A stretch of DNA of 64,000 bases from Paramecium octaurelia (GCA_905182995.1 CAJJDP010000003.1:377820-441819); one strand, 5' to 3'. Shown: positions 32,901 through 45,161, numbered from the stretch's first letter. A program made the numbers and translations. Notes: a model not told the origin generated them from the sequence alone.

Positions 32901-35900
32901 AAGTCAAGACCAGAGAAATTAATGAGAAGAGAGAATAATATAGACCAGTTGCAATCAGAGGTTCAGCCTTATATTTCACAATTTTGGAAGTGTCATTAAT
33001 CAATTGGATGTATAATTCCTCTTTGGAACAATTCTTGAAGTTATTCAATGATTCGATTGATCAATCTGAAAGAAATACATTACCCTCTAAAAGAGTAGAT
33101 AACATCATTAAATATCTCACTTTCCATGTTTATAAGTATGTCAATAGAGGTCTATTTGAAAAGGATAAGATTTCATTCATTTTAATGATGTGTTTCAAAG
33201 TTAAATAAACAGACAAAAAAATTAATGCAGGAGATGTATCATAATTCTTGAAGAGTGGTGCTGCTTTGGATCCTAAAACTGAAAAATAAAAGCCATTCTA
33301 ATTCTTAGATGAGAAATAATGGCTCAACATTTTAGCTTTGTCTAGACATCATTTCAACGGAGATCAAATGGCATTCTTTAGAGATCTACCAGAATCCATT
33401 TCGAGAAATGAACAATAATGGAGATAATGGAATGATAGAAATGATCCTGAGAATTCACCAATACCAGACTTTGCTGAACGTATAGCAGCTGATAAAGAAA
33501 TTGGTCCATTCATTTCTTTATGTCTCGTAAGATCACTTAAGGAAGATAGAACCTTAGTTGCTGCTACTCATTTTATTAATGCTACTCTTGGTAAAGAATT
33601 TACTGCTCCTATTTCATATCCTATTGATTCTATTTGGGCAGAAAGTTCCAAAANGGAGAATGGAACTTATAGGGATTACCTAAAGACGAATTGTCCATTC
33701 AAAATGGTATCATGGTTACAAATTCTACCAGATATCCATTGTTAATTGATCCATAGGGACAAGGTAATTTCTGGATCAGATAGAAGTTTGCTGACAAAAT
33801 TGAACCCTTCAGATGTATTACTACATTGAATCATCCTAAATTCAAAGATAACTTCTTAAAACCATGTATGTAAGATGGATTATGTTTGATTATTGAAAAT
33901 ATCGAAAATGAAGTAGATCCCATGTTAGATCCAGTGCTTGAGAAGTAAATCTAAGTCAAAGCCAAGAAGAATAAGTATATTGAAGTTGGAGGTACTCAAA
34001 TGGACTTTGATGATGGATTTAAATTGTTTATGTTTTGTAGATTAGCCAATCCTACATTCTCTCCAGAATTATCAGCCAAGACAACCATTATTGACTTTAC
34101 TGTTACTCAAGGTGGTTTAGAATAATAATTGTTGGGTAAGGTCATCAGTAAGGAGTAAAAGGCCTTGGAAGATTCTCTCAATTAATTATTGGCAGATGTC
34201 AACTAAAATAAGAAGGATCTATAAAGATTAGATAAGAATTTATTAGAAAGATTGACTCAATCTTCTGGTAACCTTCTGGAAGATGAGGGTCTAATTGAAG
34301 TGTTGGGAAGCACTAAAACTTAAGCCAAGGAAGTTTCAGTGAAATTGTTGGATGCTGAAGTCAAGACCAGAGAAATTAATGAGAAGAGAGAATAATATAG
34401 ACCAGTTGCAATCAGAGGTTCAGCCTTGTATTTCACAATTTTGGAAGTGTCATTAATCAATTGGATGTATAATTCCTCTTTGGAACAATTCTTGAAGTTA
34501 TTCAATGATTCGATTGATCAATCTGAAAGAAATACATTACCCTCTAAAAGAGTAGATAACATCATTAAATATCTCACTTTCCATGTTTATAAGTATGTCA
34601 ATAGAGGTCTATTTGAAAAGGATAAGATTTCATTCATTTTAATGATGTGTTTCAAAGTTAAATAAACAGACAAAAAAATTAATGCAGGAGATGTATCATA
34701 ATTCTTGAAGAGTGGTGCTGCTTTGGATCCTAAAACTGAAAAATAAAAGCCATTCTAATTCTTAGATGAGAAATAATGGCTCAACATTTTAGCTTTGTCT
34801 AGACATCATTTCAACGGAGATCAAATGGCATTCTTTAGAGATCTACCAGAATCCATTTCGAGAAATGAACAATAATGGAGATAATGGAATGATAGAAATG
34901 ATCCTGAGAATTCACCAATACCAGACTTTGCTGAACGTATAGCAGCTGATAAAGAAATTGGTCCATTCATTTCTTTATGTCTCGTAAGATCACTTAAGGA
35001 AGATAGAACCTTAGTTGCTGCTACTCATTTTATTAATGCTACTCTTGGTAAAGAATTTACTGCTCCTATTTCATATCCTATTGATTCTATTTGGGCAGAA
35101 AGTTCCAAAACAGATCCAGTATTATTCTTGTTGTCTGCTGGTGCTGATCCTACTTCATCCATCGACGATCTCTCAAGAAAGAAGAGAAAAGTATTTTGTG
35201 AAAAAGTATCAATGGGAGAAGGTCAAGAAGAAGCTGCCAGAAGAGTCATTAAAAATGGGTTCGAAACTGGTATGTGGGTTATTCTATAAAATTGTCATTT
35301 GGGTCTTAAATTCATGGAAGAAATTGAAACCATTGTTAATCCAGAGGCAACCATAAATGATGACTTCAGATTGTGGATTACTTGTGAATAGCATCCTAAA
35401 TTCCCATTGGGTCTCTTGTAAAAGACTATCAAAGTTACCAATGAACCACCTAAGGGACTGAAGGCAGGTTTGTATAAGACCTTCACTACAATCATCACCT
35501 AAGAATTCTTGGAAAAGGTTGAACATCCAAATTGGAGAAGTCTTATCTATACAATTTGTTTCTTGCACTCAATTGTTATTGAAAGACGTAAGTTCGGTCC
35601 TCTTGGATGGTGTGTTCCTTACGAATTTAACAATCCAGATCTTGAAGCTTCCCTTGCATTTATTGAAAAATACTTGAATTCATTCCTTAGTGGACCTCCT
35701 TCATAATCACCAAACTTGAACTTGAATATGAATGTCATTAGATACATGATATGTGAAGTGCAATATGGTGGTCGTATTACTGATGATTTGGATAGAGAAT
35801 TGTTTAATGCTTATGGTGAAGATTACTTAAAAGAAGCAATCTTTGGAAATGAGTATGTTATAGCTGAAGCACCATTTGATGCAGGAGGTGGTACTAAACC

Positions 35901-37043
35901 AACTAAATTCTAATACAAAATCCCTGCCACAACTTAAATGCCAGAACTCATTAAATATCACGATGTCATTAAGTAATTACCTGACATTGATAATCCTGAA
36001 GTATTTGGTTTACATGTTAATGCTGATATTACATTTAGAAAGAAAGAATCCACTGAAATGATTATAACAATTATGGATACTAGACCAAAGGATTCCGGCG
36101 GTGGCGGTGGAAAAACAAGAGAAGAAATAGTCTAGGATAAAGCTAGAGAGTTACTAGCTAAATTACCCTCAGACTATGTTGATCTGGAAGTCCGAGAATA
36201 AGTTCGTAAATTAGCTGGTCCAAAGAATCTTCCAGATAAGGGATTGACTGTGCCACTTAACATTTTCTTGTATCAAGAAATTCAAAGAATGCAAATAGTT
36301 ATTGCCATTTGCAGGAAGACATTGTCCGATGTTATTGATGCAATTGATGGTCAGATCATTATGACTCCTGATATTTTAGAAGCCATTAATTCTATGTATG
36401 ATGCCAAGGTTCCGCTTACTTGGGTTTATGATGCTACAGGAGTAGAAATCTCATGGATCTTGCCCACTCTAGGAGCATGGTTCAGTTCATTGATAGATCG
36501 TAATAAACAATTAAATGATTGGTTGAAGAGCAACAGACCCAATCACTTTTGGCTTGGTGGTTTCTTTAATCCTCAAGGTTTCTTGACTGCAGTAAAATAA
36601 GAAGTCACTCGTATGCACAAGGGTAAACCAGGAGACAAGGATGCTTGGTCATTGGATGATGTTGTACAATCCACTTAAGTTAAAGAAAGAGAATATGAGC
36701 AAATCAGAGATATTCAATCTGAAGGTGTCTATGTGAGTGGATTATCTCTTGAGGGATGTAAATGGAGTAGAAATGGACTTGATGAGTCTGAACCTAAGAA
36801 GATGTTTGCTCCTTTGCCCATCCTTTATGTCACTGCTATCAATAAGAAGAAAGGTGCTGATGCTGAAAAGAATTCCTCGACTTATAGTTGCCCTGTTTAT
36901 AAGGTATTATTTTATGTTTATCATCTTAGTATCCAAGAAGAACTGACAAATATCTCATTTGTAGAGTTGGATTGCCTTGTGAAGGTACAGGTGCTCATAA
37001 ATGGAAGTTAAGAGGAGTAGCACTCTTATGTTCAACTGAATGA
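17909..37043 (+). CDS. Outer-arm dynein heavy chain, gamma/DNAH5-8 type; broken by assembly redundancy
   Basis: Motor heavy chain of ciliary outer dynein arms. Four P-loops in order: [15 protein letters not shown] (about residue 1853, typical of gamma/DNAH5-8 chains), GPSGSGKTT (about 2142), GGSGTAKTS (about 2484) and GVGGSGKQS (about 2860). Then come the stalk coiled coils around the microtubule-binding domain, and the C-terminus [32 protein letters not shown] and [10 protein letters not shown]. Introns: 26 nt near the start codon, 76 nt at 18210-18285 (unusually long) and 26 nt near 36904. In the window the frame fails because sequence is repeated: 27015-28384 repeats 25646-27015; 28972-31327 repeats 25246 to 28970; 33655-35110 repeats 32198-33653. 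Subtracting 5183 bp and 128 bp of introns leaves exactly 4608 codons, the normal size. The gene itself is probably intact. Confidence 0.93.
18210..18285 (+). other. Unusually long (76-nt) intron in dynein gene
   Basis: Begins GTAAGTAC and ends TTTATTTAG. Unspliced, the frame meets TGA soon after it; splicing joins KALWFLRM to the following [10 protein letters not shown] segment in frame. All other introns I could define here are roughly 22-33 nt, so this is about three times the normal size. Confidence 0.75.
25646..28384 (+). repeat. 1369-bp tandem duplication inside dynein gene, no N between copies
   Basis: The sequence from about 25646 to 27015 is repeated head-to-tail with a constant offset of 1369 bases. 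The junction near 27015 shares only about two bases. 1369 is not a multiple of three, so the reading frame hits TGA just after the junction. The copies differ at single positions, for example T at 25954 against C at 27323 (silent, Tyr). A third copy lies further on without the tandem repeat, so this is either a haplotype-specific duplication or an assembly error. Confidence 0.9.
28971..28971. other. Single-N contig join
   Basis: One N with overlapping sequence on both sides; marks an unmerged contig overlap within the dynein gene. Confidence 0.9.
28972..31327 (+). repeat. Redundant copy of dynein segment after N at 28971
   Basis: Starts at the equivalent of 25246 and runs to the equivalent of 28970, without the 1369-bp duplication (3725 bp before the N corresponds to 2356 bp after it). 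Small differences exist, such as GTGTAC against GTGTTC just after the third P-loop. It looks like two contigs with overlapping ends placed in tandem. Confidence 0.9.
33654..33654. other. Single-N contig join
   Basis: One N flanked by 1.46 kb of repeated dynein sequence; an unmerged contig overlap. Confidence 0.9.
33655..35110 (+). repeat. Redundant copy of dynein segment after N at 33654
   Basis: Repeats 32198-33653 with an offset of 1457. Differences include a Tyr codon (TAT) in the first copy against Phe (TTT) in the second, in the segment reading IRQK(Y/F)ADK, and several silent changes. The first copy breaks at AGTTCCAAAA; the second continues to the true gene end. Confidence 0.9.
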
Positions 37044-37441
37044 GATTTTAATATATATTATATATTATTTTATAAACAACCATGAATAAATTGAGATACC
37101 CATTCCTAAGCAAGTTTTAACTCAAAAATATATTTTTTTACAACAGTATTAGTTAATAATTCTATTTACAAAATTGAAGACAACTATTTAACAATCCTAC
37201 CATAAGATTGCAAACCTTTATTCTAATAGTTCCCATTTATGAAAAATTTCAATTATATATCATGTGTTGATAGATCATTTTAGTAGCTCTCGAAGTGTAT
37301 TATTATTATAGATATACTTTAACTTTGTCAAGATCTATCAAGTAGATTTAATGTTGTTTTGAGAGAATATGGAATAGGGAAATTATTAATTTAAAAGGTA
37401 GATTAAAATGATTGATATTAAATAAAACATATCTTATAATA
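37044..37441. other. Intergenic region between convergent genes
   Basis: AT-rich spacer between the dynein stop (+) and the stop of the Ubl-ankyrin-PH kinase (-). It should hold both 3' untranslated regions and polyadenylation signals. No ORF of interest seen. Confidence 0.5.
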
Positions 37442-40158
37442 TCAAATGAATGAAATGTTCCAATTCTAAATGAAATTAAGCTTTTCCGATCCATCTTTAT
37501 AATCTATGTCGTTAAGGTCCTAAAAATACTTCAATTTAGAGTACATTTTTATTTTCTAAAAATTTAAACCCGTTTCTGCTGTTATTACAATTGTTTCGAA
37601 GTGTTAACCCTGGAGGCTTATATTATTTAGCCTGCAATCTGATCCAATCTATTTCAGCAAAGAACAAATGTTTCTTTATTTTATGGAGGTCTACTTAGGC
37701 TAATCTTTCCTTAGGAGACTTAACAAGCAATGATCTTAAAAGGTCTGCAGCTGTAGCACTAATTCCTTTGGGAATTTATAATTGTTCTATAATTTGAAAA
37801 TTATTTAATTTACAATATTTGATATTTTCAATTAAAGTTTTAATATTGGTGTTAAAATACGGAGGGTAGCCTGTAAGCATTTCAAATAAAATAGTTCCTA
37901 TTTAGTAAATATCAGTTGCTTTAGATGATCCAATACCTTCAATCAATTCAGGTGGAAGATAAGCTGGAGAGCCACAGAAGCTTTTGGCAATAATCTCTTA
38001 GCCTAATTGACCTTTTTTGCATAAGCCAAAATCTGTAAGTTTGATATATCCGTCTGAATCTATCAAGATGTTTTCTGGCTTGAGATCTCTATAAAGAATG
38101 GACTTGGAGTGAAGATATTCGACAGCCAATATTATTTGAGCAACAATGAATTTGGAGGTATATTCATCCAAGATCTTTCCCCTAGTCATGTACCTTGCTA
38201 AGTCACCTGCAGGACACAGTTCAGTGGCCAAGTATAAGTAATTTTAGGTCTAGAATTATTGGTATAAAAACTTAGAAAGCAAAATATAGGCGAACAATGA
38301 AAGGATGCTTAATGGTTTTGAGAATTTAAAGTTCTAATAGTGTATAATTTAAAAAGTCTTGTTTGATTAACATACTCTTTTCTTATTATTTCAAAGCGCA
38401 ATAAAGATTTTTGTATTTAGCCTTGTAAACTTTTCCAAAACTGCCTTTACCAATCAATTCAAAGTTTGATAAACTTGATAAACCAATATTACTTAATTTT
38501 TTTTAACTTCCCTTTTCGTCAACAAGATCAACCTCGTATTCTGCCTCACTTACACTGGCTAATGATTATTTAAATTTCTCCTTTTTTGCTTTCTATTGCT
38601 ATTAGATATATCGTTGTTATTCGATTGCCTTCGAATCTACAATATTCATAATTTAATTAGGTTTCTGTAGCATTAAATTGTATGCTCGTCTGGCATTCTT
38701 AATTTCATCAGTAGAACCTCTTACGAGGAAATTTTGGTTGATGTAACGAGCATATCCTACACAATTCTTCAGACCTTCATACCATCTTCGAGCAGCATTA
38801 GTTTCTTTGAATGCTATAAAGAGATGATTAGTTGAATATTTGATTTCTAAGTAATGATATTCATCTTCCTAAAACCACTCATCCTTTGTGACTTTGATCT
38901 CATTTATTTAATCTAATGCAATTACTTCACTTAAAATATTAGGTTTCAATACTTTGGATTATTAGGAATGTCTTTCTCAGTTTTGAATCTTACTAGTGTT
39001 CCAGAATCAGGATCAGCAATCAGAAATCTTTGATACATAATCAATTTGAAATAATTAACCTTCAATACTTTTCCAGTTAGAATTGGTGGCCTGGTTGGTT
39101 TATTTATTATAAAAGTCTCTTTTATACAAAATCATTATACATCTTTCTGCAAATCCTCCAGATTGATCCCATTCATTGATTTCATAAATGAATTTCTATA
39201 GACTGTGTTCAATTTCAGTTCATTTTCATATTTTAATAGCTATCTAACTTGTGTGCCTGCAATTTCAATCGGTCTTCTATTAGTCTTGTCTTGAATACTG
39301 AAATTATTAATGATTAACTACTTTACATCAATATTCGGATGTTGTAACAGAGACATTGTTATTTCAGCATCATCTATTTGGGCAGCCAAATGCAAAGCAG
39401 TTCCATGTTTGCTTGCTTTGTTGATGTTGATATCTGGTTATCCAATTAAAAACAATACAACTGATGATAATTACAATCGCAATACTTTAATTTAATTTTA
39501 GACAAACAGCCAAAGAGAGACAATTCCATCCATCATTTGTTTCCAAATTCACATCAGCCCCTTCACTTAATAGCCATAAGACGATCTTTTCATATCCAGT
39601 TACTATAGCTACATGTAGAGATGACCATCCAAATACAGACAGATCATTTAGAAGTAGGTTCTTATTCTTTTCATAATTATCTAATAAGTGTTTTGCTTTC
39701 TAAAAATTGTTTGTCTGGATAAACTCATAAAACTTTTCAATATCATTGTGCTAATTTATATTGGTATTCGACTTAAATTGATTATTCTTAAAGGAGTTAT
39801 GAAAGGAATCATTCAAAGTGTTCTGTAGATCTGCGGCGAGACTATTTGAATTATAGGACTTAAATTATTATTATTATTTTTGAGAATTAAAAGAAGAGTT
39901 TATGCTAAATTAATCATCAACATTTTTGACAAATACTATCGATTCTGGACTAAATTGAATCGAACTTAAATAAGAGTGCTTTTCAATTTCCATCATTTGA
40001 GATTTAGTGAATAAATACAATTTTTGATTACATACCTCAATTTATGTGACCTTCTGTATTTCAGATTACAAGTCATCCACTGTTCCTTTTGAAGGCACCT
40101 TAATAATACAAATTTATTCTTCTCCCCAATCATTGTAATACTTTAACTTGATTTTCAT
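37442..40158 (-). CDS. AGC-family kinase with Ubl, ankyrin and PH modules, 873 aa
   Basis: Four modules in one chain. Residues about 1-80 look like a ubiquitin-like fold (MKIKLKYYNDWGEEQ then KVPSKGTVDDLQSEIQKV). Ankyrin repeats follow (KASKHGTALHLAAQ, with paired helices before and after). Next is a PH-type domain (LTGKVLKVNYFKLIMYQRFL to LFIAFKETNAARRWYEGLKN). The AGC kinase has IGKGSFGKVYKA, LYCALK, FAFQTQNYLYLATELCPAGD, YRDLKPEN, LTDFGLC, SFCGSPAYLPPE and a C-terminal tail with DINYKDGS-like DIDYKDGSEKL before FIQNWN. The PH plus kinase part resembles Akt/SGK-type kinases; PH ligand and substrates are unknown. Introns of 25, 23, 22 and 25 nt give 874 codons. The combination is not one I know from animals or plants. 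Confidence 0.82.
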
Positions 40159-40339
40159 TTTAATTAAATTTATGTTAATTTTGGAATTACTTAATAAACT
40201 AGAAAATTATGAAGAAAACTTTTTATGAATCACTTTTTAATAATAATTGTACATTAATATTAAATTAAAAAGTAAATGCATAATCATAGAACTTCGATTG
40301 AGTTTTTTGTTTTACTTTGAAATAAATTAAAAATACTAA

Positions 40340-42883
40340 TCAATATTCCATCATCTCCCTTTATTCAGTTGTCAAATGTTCCAATTTTTCTTGTTTCATC
40401 TTTTACTTTTTAATAGTCTGTAATTATTATTCAAAACTTTCATCCAATTACACCTCTATATGACTGGGAGCTTAGAAAGACTAATTTAAAATTGATCCTC
40501 TCTAATAATACTTAATTTCATTCTTACTTCATTGTCTTCCTTCACTTAAATATCATCCAAATTTATTATTCCATTTTAATTGTTCTAATTAGATAGATTG
40601 TCCTTAAATTGTTTCTTAATTTTCTCGAAATCAATAGTACTTATTGCATTGCACTTCGATAATATTTCTTGAATTTCTGTGTTTATATTATTTTGCCATA
40701 ACAAATATGACAAATCCTAACTTTTAATGACATTTATATTTACTATGCACCAAATCCTTTCTTCTTATATGTTTGAAACTATGCACCCAGAAATGAATAT
40801 AAAAGCTCATTGAAATCCTTAGACATTTCATCATCCAAAAATGAAATTAATTTAATTATCATGCACAACCTCAGCTCTTTGTCATTGTAAGTATCAAAGT
40901 TAACTTTTCTATTAGACTTTGCTAATTTGCTGTTTCCTAATTTAACTGCGGAATCATCAATCAGATGAGCAACAATAGACACTATTTGTTGATTAGTCAA
41001 TCTACCAGGAATGAAATCAAAAAATTAATTTATTAAGGTTTTTACATATTCTGGCTCAATATAACTAATCAAAACAGAGTTCGATAAAAAATATGCACTC
41101 AATCCAATAATATTGGAATTAGGTACAATATATGAATTGATCTCATTATTTTCATTTGAGTTTATTTTTCCTGCTTGTAAAAATAAAGATGTTAAGATCT
41201 AAGCACATTTTAATGAAATCTAATACTCTTACTCAGCTATTTCAATTAACATAACAATCATTTCCTCAGTTATAATGATTGTTGAGTTAAATGTCTCTAT
41301 TTTTAATATGCATTCGTGTAGAATAATTAATAAATTAATTAGGACATCACGGTTAATGGCTGTGTTGTTAAGTAAACTTAAGTTGTAATGATAAGTAAAA
41401 GTAAGTGTTTATTGTATAAATAACTGTACACTATTGGTATCTGCTGATATTTATTTGAGTAATGCTATCAAGCACAATTTTGTATCATTATAGGTTTCCA
41501 TGTCTGGATTAGTTCTTAAATTATTAAGTACAGCCTTTATAGTTTAAGTTTGTTGAAATAAAATAAACTAATTTGTTTCGATTGAATTGAATAGACTAAT
41601 TAATAATTTGATGATTGAGTTTTTCACATTTGAAGTGACATGAAAGCTCTTGTATTCCGAAGTTTTCTTCATCAAAGCTGGGGCGCTTGGACTTTCAAAT
41701 GGATTCTTGTCATTAGGACTATCCAAATAATCAACCAATTTAGTAAATATAAATAGCTCAGTATTCGACAATTAATTGATTTATTTGGCTACTTCTAAAA
41801 CTATGAACGTAATATCAAAGATATCCTAAGGATTCTTCCAATAATCTTCATCAAAATTATTGAAAAGCATTTAAAACAATTCTTCATATAACTACTAGTT
41901 TAAGGCTCTTTCTAGAAATGTTTCTGTCAATTTATGCCAAATAGGATGAGATGCAAACTTCTTGTGATCCTTCATCAATATATTAAATAGAGCTTTCTAG
42001 CTTTTTGTCACAAACAATCTTTCTTATGGTATTCTCAAAAAGGCATTCTTATATACAGACATCACTACAAATGGATCTGAAATGAGATCAAGCAATTCTT
42101 AGACTGCTGACATTTCTTCATTTGTCTTGGTGACCCATTCGCTAATATAAGACTTATTATTTACAATTGATCAGAATAACCTAACTTAGTGCCTATGATA
42201 TATTCTAAGAATGTCAAAATGCACTGGATGTTTTCGCTTTAGAACTATTTATTGGCTTTCTTGTTTGAAAATGATTCCAAGGTTTCCAAAAACTAAGACC
42301 ACCAAACCCTTAAGAAATTATATTATTCTTACATTGCATATGTCATTTTATCATTAATCAACTAGGAGATTATGTTAGAGAATGCTAATTCAAATTTTAA
42401 AAAGTTATCTGATACTTAGGTTAAGGTTTATAGGTGCTCTATTTGAATAGACCTCTGACTTATTTCAATTTTAGATTCCTCATACATTTGATTCTAAACT
42501 GGAATTTCTTTCAACTAGATAAACTTATCTAAATTAAGTATGAGCTCCTATAATATGTGCATGCACATTTTAATGATGATGGGATTTTAAGACAGTTTCT
42601 AATTAATTGTTTTTATTATTACTATTTTACTTTCCACATATAATGCAGAGTCAATCAGTCTAATTTTATAAGATTCGATGTGATCTATCAACGTTTTTAC
42701 TTCTAACTTAAATTGCGGCTATATCTTTGCCCAATCAAACTCATTAAAGTATTTCATTATTTCAGATTTCTTGTTGAATTCCTTTAAAGTTTCCTCTCTC
42801 GGCACTAGTTCAAAAATCTCTGTCAGAATAGCAGAGAATGTTGGCTATTACAAGTTTCGAGAAGTACTTCCAATACAACCCAT
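40340..42883 (-). CDS. Helical-repeat protein with MGC lipid-anchor start, 823 aa
   Basis: Not recognised. The N-terminus MGCIGSTSR has Gly2, Cys3 and Ser6, a good N-myristoylation/palmitoylation signal. The body is almost entirely helical, with many Leu/Ile-rich helix pairs of ARM/HEAT character (HIESYKIRLIDSALYV, FLRVWWSQFLETLESF, NSIIKLLISLFNSIE, LINLLIILHECILKI, RLCMIIKLISFLDDEM). The C-terminus is a charged coiled coil ending EQREMMEY. Introns of 23, 23 and 26 nt give 824 codons. Size and N-lipidation recall HID1/dymeclin-type Golgi proteins, but I cannot see their signature motifs, so I do not assign it. Confidence 0.6.
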
Positions 42884-43073
42884 ATTATGAATATATTAAT
42901 ATTATATTTATGATAATCGGTTATTTCATAATATCTCAAACAACTTAAATCCATAAAACATCCAGTATCAACCCAATGATTCAAATTAAGAGACTATACT
43001 TTTGAGTGTTAATAGATATACTCATCAAAAAATCAGACAATTTAAAAAATCTTTTAAAATTGTTATTTTTAAA

Positions 43074-44518
43074 TCACAACAAAATTTGATCTTAAGCTAT
43101 CTCTTTAGAAACCGCCTCCAAATATAATCCATTCAAACTTATCAGAGCGATAAATTCATTGTATTATTCTAAGATTAATTTAAATTCAGTTTCATAATCC
43201 AAAGATTCAATGAAAAAAGCTATAGCAGTTCTTTTGAATGGAACAGCCTTCTTCAATTATTAAAATAATCCAATTGTTAATACACAGAAATCATCTCCTT
43301 AAATAGCTGAAGATCCACCCTTAACCTAAGATATTACAAGAAATTTATACTCCGACATGATCATATTCCTTAGCCAAAGCAGGATTTTATAGAGAGACAT
43401 ATCCCATCAAAGCATAAAAACGTGAATAGAACTGCTCATTAAACCAAAAACCATTATTTAATTTATCAAGCATTTTCGAGTATTCTGAAGTAGTTGATTT
43501 TGTGAAATATTTTGATTGAATTTTTAAAATCTCCCCATCTAATAATTGCTTACCTCTACTCAAATAATCTTTAGCTTAATCATTATTTTGAATCAACTAA
43601 TCATGTATCTCCATGCTTTTTAAATATACCTCATTTGCAGATAGATTCTGAATATTTTAAATGAAATCTTCCTTATTACTTTATTCGTCTTTTGTGAATA
43701 CCAATAAAAACGAGCATAAATAGAAGATTTAACTTTATTTTAATCCCAATTAATTTACGGTATTTTCAATAGATTGTAAAGTCACAAGAGTTTGTAGGTA
43801 TTCAGTACAAGCATTGGAACTTAATGCTATCATTCCTATTGCAATCTCCTTTAGTTACAATTACCCTTCTTTTATCTTGCCTTATTGTTCCCAAATTTAC
43901 AAAAAATTTGTATGAGACAGATCTAATTCTTTTATATAAAATTTATTAACTTCATTTAAATTAATCCAATCTTCTTCATTTAATTTACCTTCGTTTAATT
44001 GTTTGCAATATTCAATGGCAACAATTATTTTGAAAACACTCATCAAGGTTTATTCTCTTGAACCGAAATAGTCTGCTATTACTTTGTTATCTGCAATAGC
44101 TGAAAACGAGAATTTATTAGGATAATGCTTTATCCATTAAATCATTGATGGCTAGATATGATCATTCATACTGAAAGAGTTAATTTTACCTTTTTGATCA
44201 TACGACCAAAATAAAGTACCAGTTCCCAAATGTTTTTAAAAGCCTAAGAGAACGCTTGGTTTTTTTATATCAACAGTTGAATAGGCCCAGTAAGAAATGC
44301 TTCCCTATCTATTTCTGATAGCTTCTATCTGTGAAGAAAAGATCACTAATGAAGTAGCCTTTTGAGTGTCTGTAGAAAATAAGTTATAAATTTATGCTGC
44401 ATTGCCTTAAATTTGGATTTTATATGTTACCTTCATTGTATGCATTCTTTAACAGATCAAAATAGGCTAGATTAAACTCATCAGAAACAACAAATGCTCC
44501 TTCTACAAGATTTATCAT
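43074..44518 (-). CDS. Beta-lactamase-fold serine hydrolase, 464 aa
   Basis: N-terminal domain of about 120 residues (NLAYFDLLKNAYNEGNAAQI, IYNLFSTDTQKATSLVIF) followed by a class-A beta-lactamase-like (transpeptidase fold) domain. Catalytic motifs can be seen in order: S-x-x-K as SVFK in REQTLMSVFKIIVAIEY, S-x-N as SSN in GMIALSSNACTEYL, and a K-x-G equivalent KGG in VKGGSSAIQGDDF. Introns of 25 and 25 nt give 465 codons. The two-domain layout recalls the bacterial Orf12-type hydrolases (cephalosporin esterase relatives), in which an N-terminal domain precedes the beta-lactamase-like domain. The family is mainly bacterial, so old transfer from bacteria is possible; introns and codon use are fully ciliate. 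Substrate unknown. No clear signal peptide. Confidence 0.6.
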
Positions 44519-45161
44519 AAAAATGCTGAATAAATAATACAACATAGATTAAATATATTTTCATTTATGGAATATAATTTATCATTAAAATTCAATAATA
44601 TTTAAATGAATAAGAAATCTATCCATAAGAAGTTTCATGTTAACCAATTCGTATTAGTTATTAAATACTTTTAGAACGATTAAAGCTATTTTGAAAAAAA
44701 GTACTTCAATAGCAATAGTAAGTACATCTCATAATGCTTTTATAAATTAACACAACATTTAGAGTGAGAAAATCAATGAAAAATAAGAGTCATTCTTTAT
44801 CAAATAGTTGGAGAACTCCTTTATTAAATGAGATCTTTTATTATACATTTTAACTTTTTCAAATCATCAAGATTAAAATTGATTAGGTAAAGTAATATGT
44901 AAAAGCATCTAATATTAAATACAATTTAATTAAAAGAATAACAGATTTATGATTATTAATAAGAAATTCATATTAATTCTAATTGTAATATTCTATATAA
45001 TAGGTTTAATTGGGTATATTATGATTTTTCAAACAATAAAATATCTACCATATGTTTTTTTAAATAAAAGATGATATCATATCAATATTTTTTTTAAATG
45101 TATTAGAATCGACATTTATTATTATGTATATAAAAACATTTTGATTTATATAAATTATATT
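44519..45161. other. Intergenic region between divergent genes
   Basis: About 640 bp of very AT-rich DNA between the beta-lactamase-fold gene (-) and the tRNA methyltransferase gene (+). It must hold both promoters. I see no convincing ORF or RNA gene. Confidence 0.45.

Noticed and set aside
17909-37043. Dynein gene as a pseudogene with frameshifts
   Set aside because: The breaks fall only at repeat junctions; removing redundancy restores an exact 4608-codon frame with all four P-loops and a normal C-terminus.
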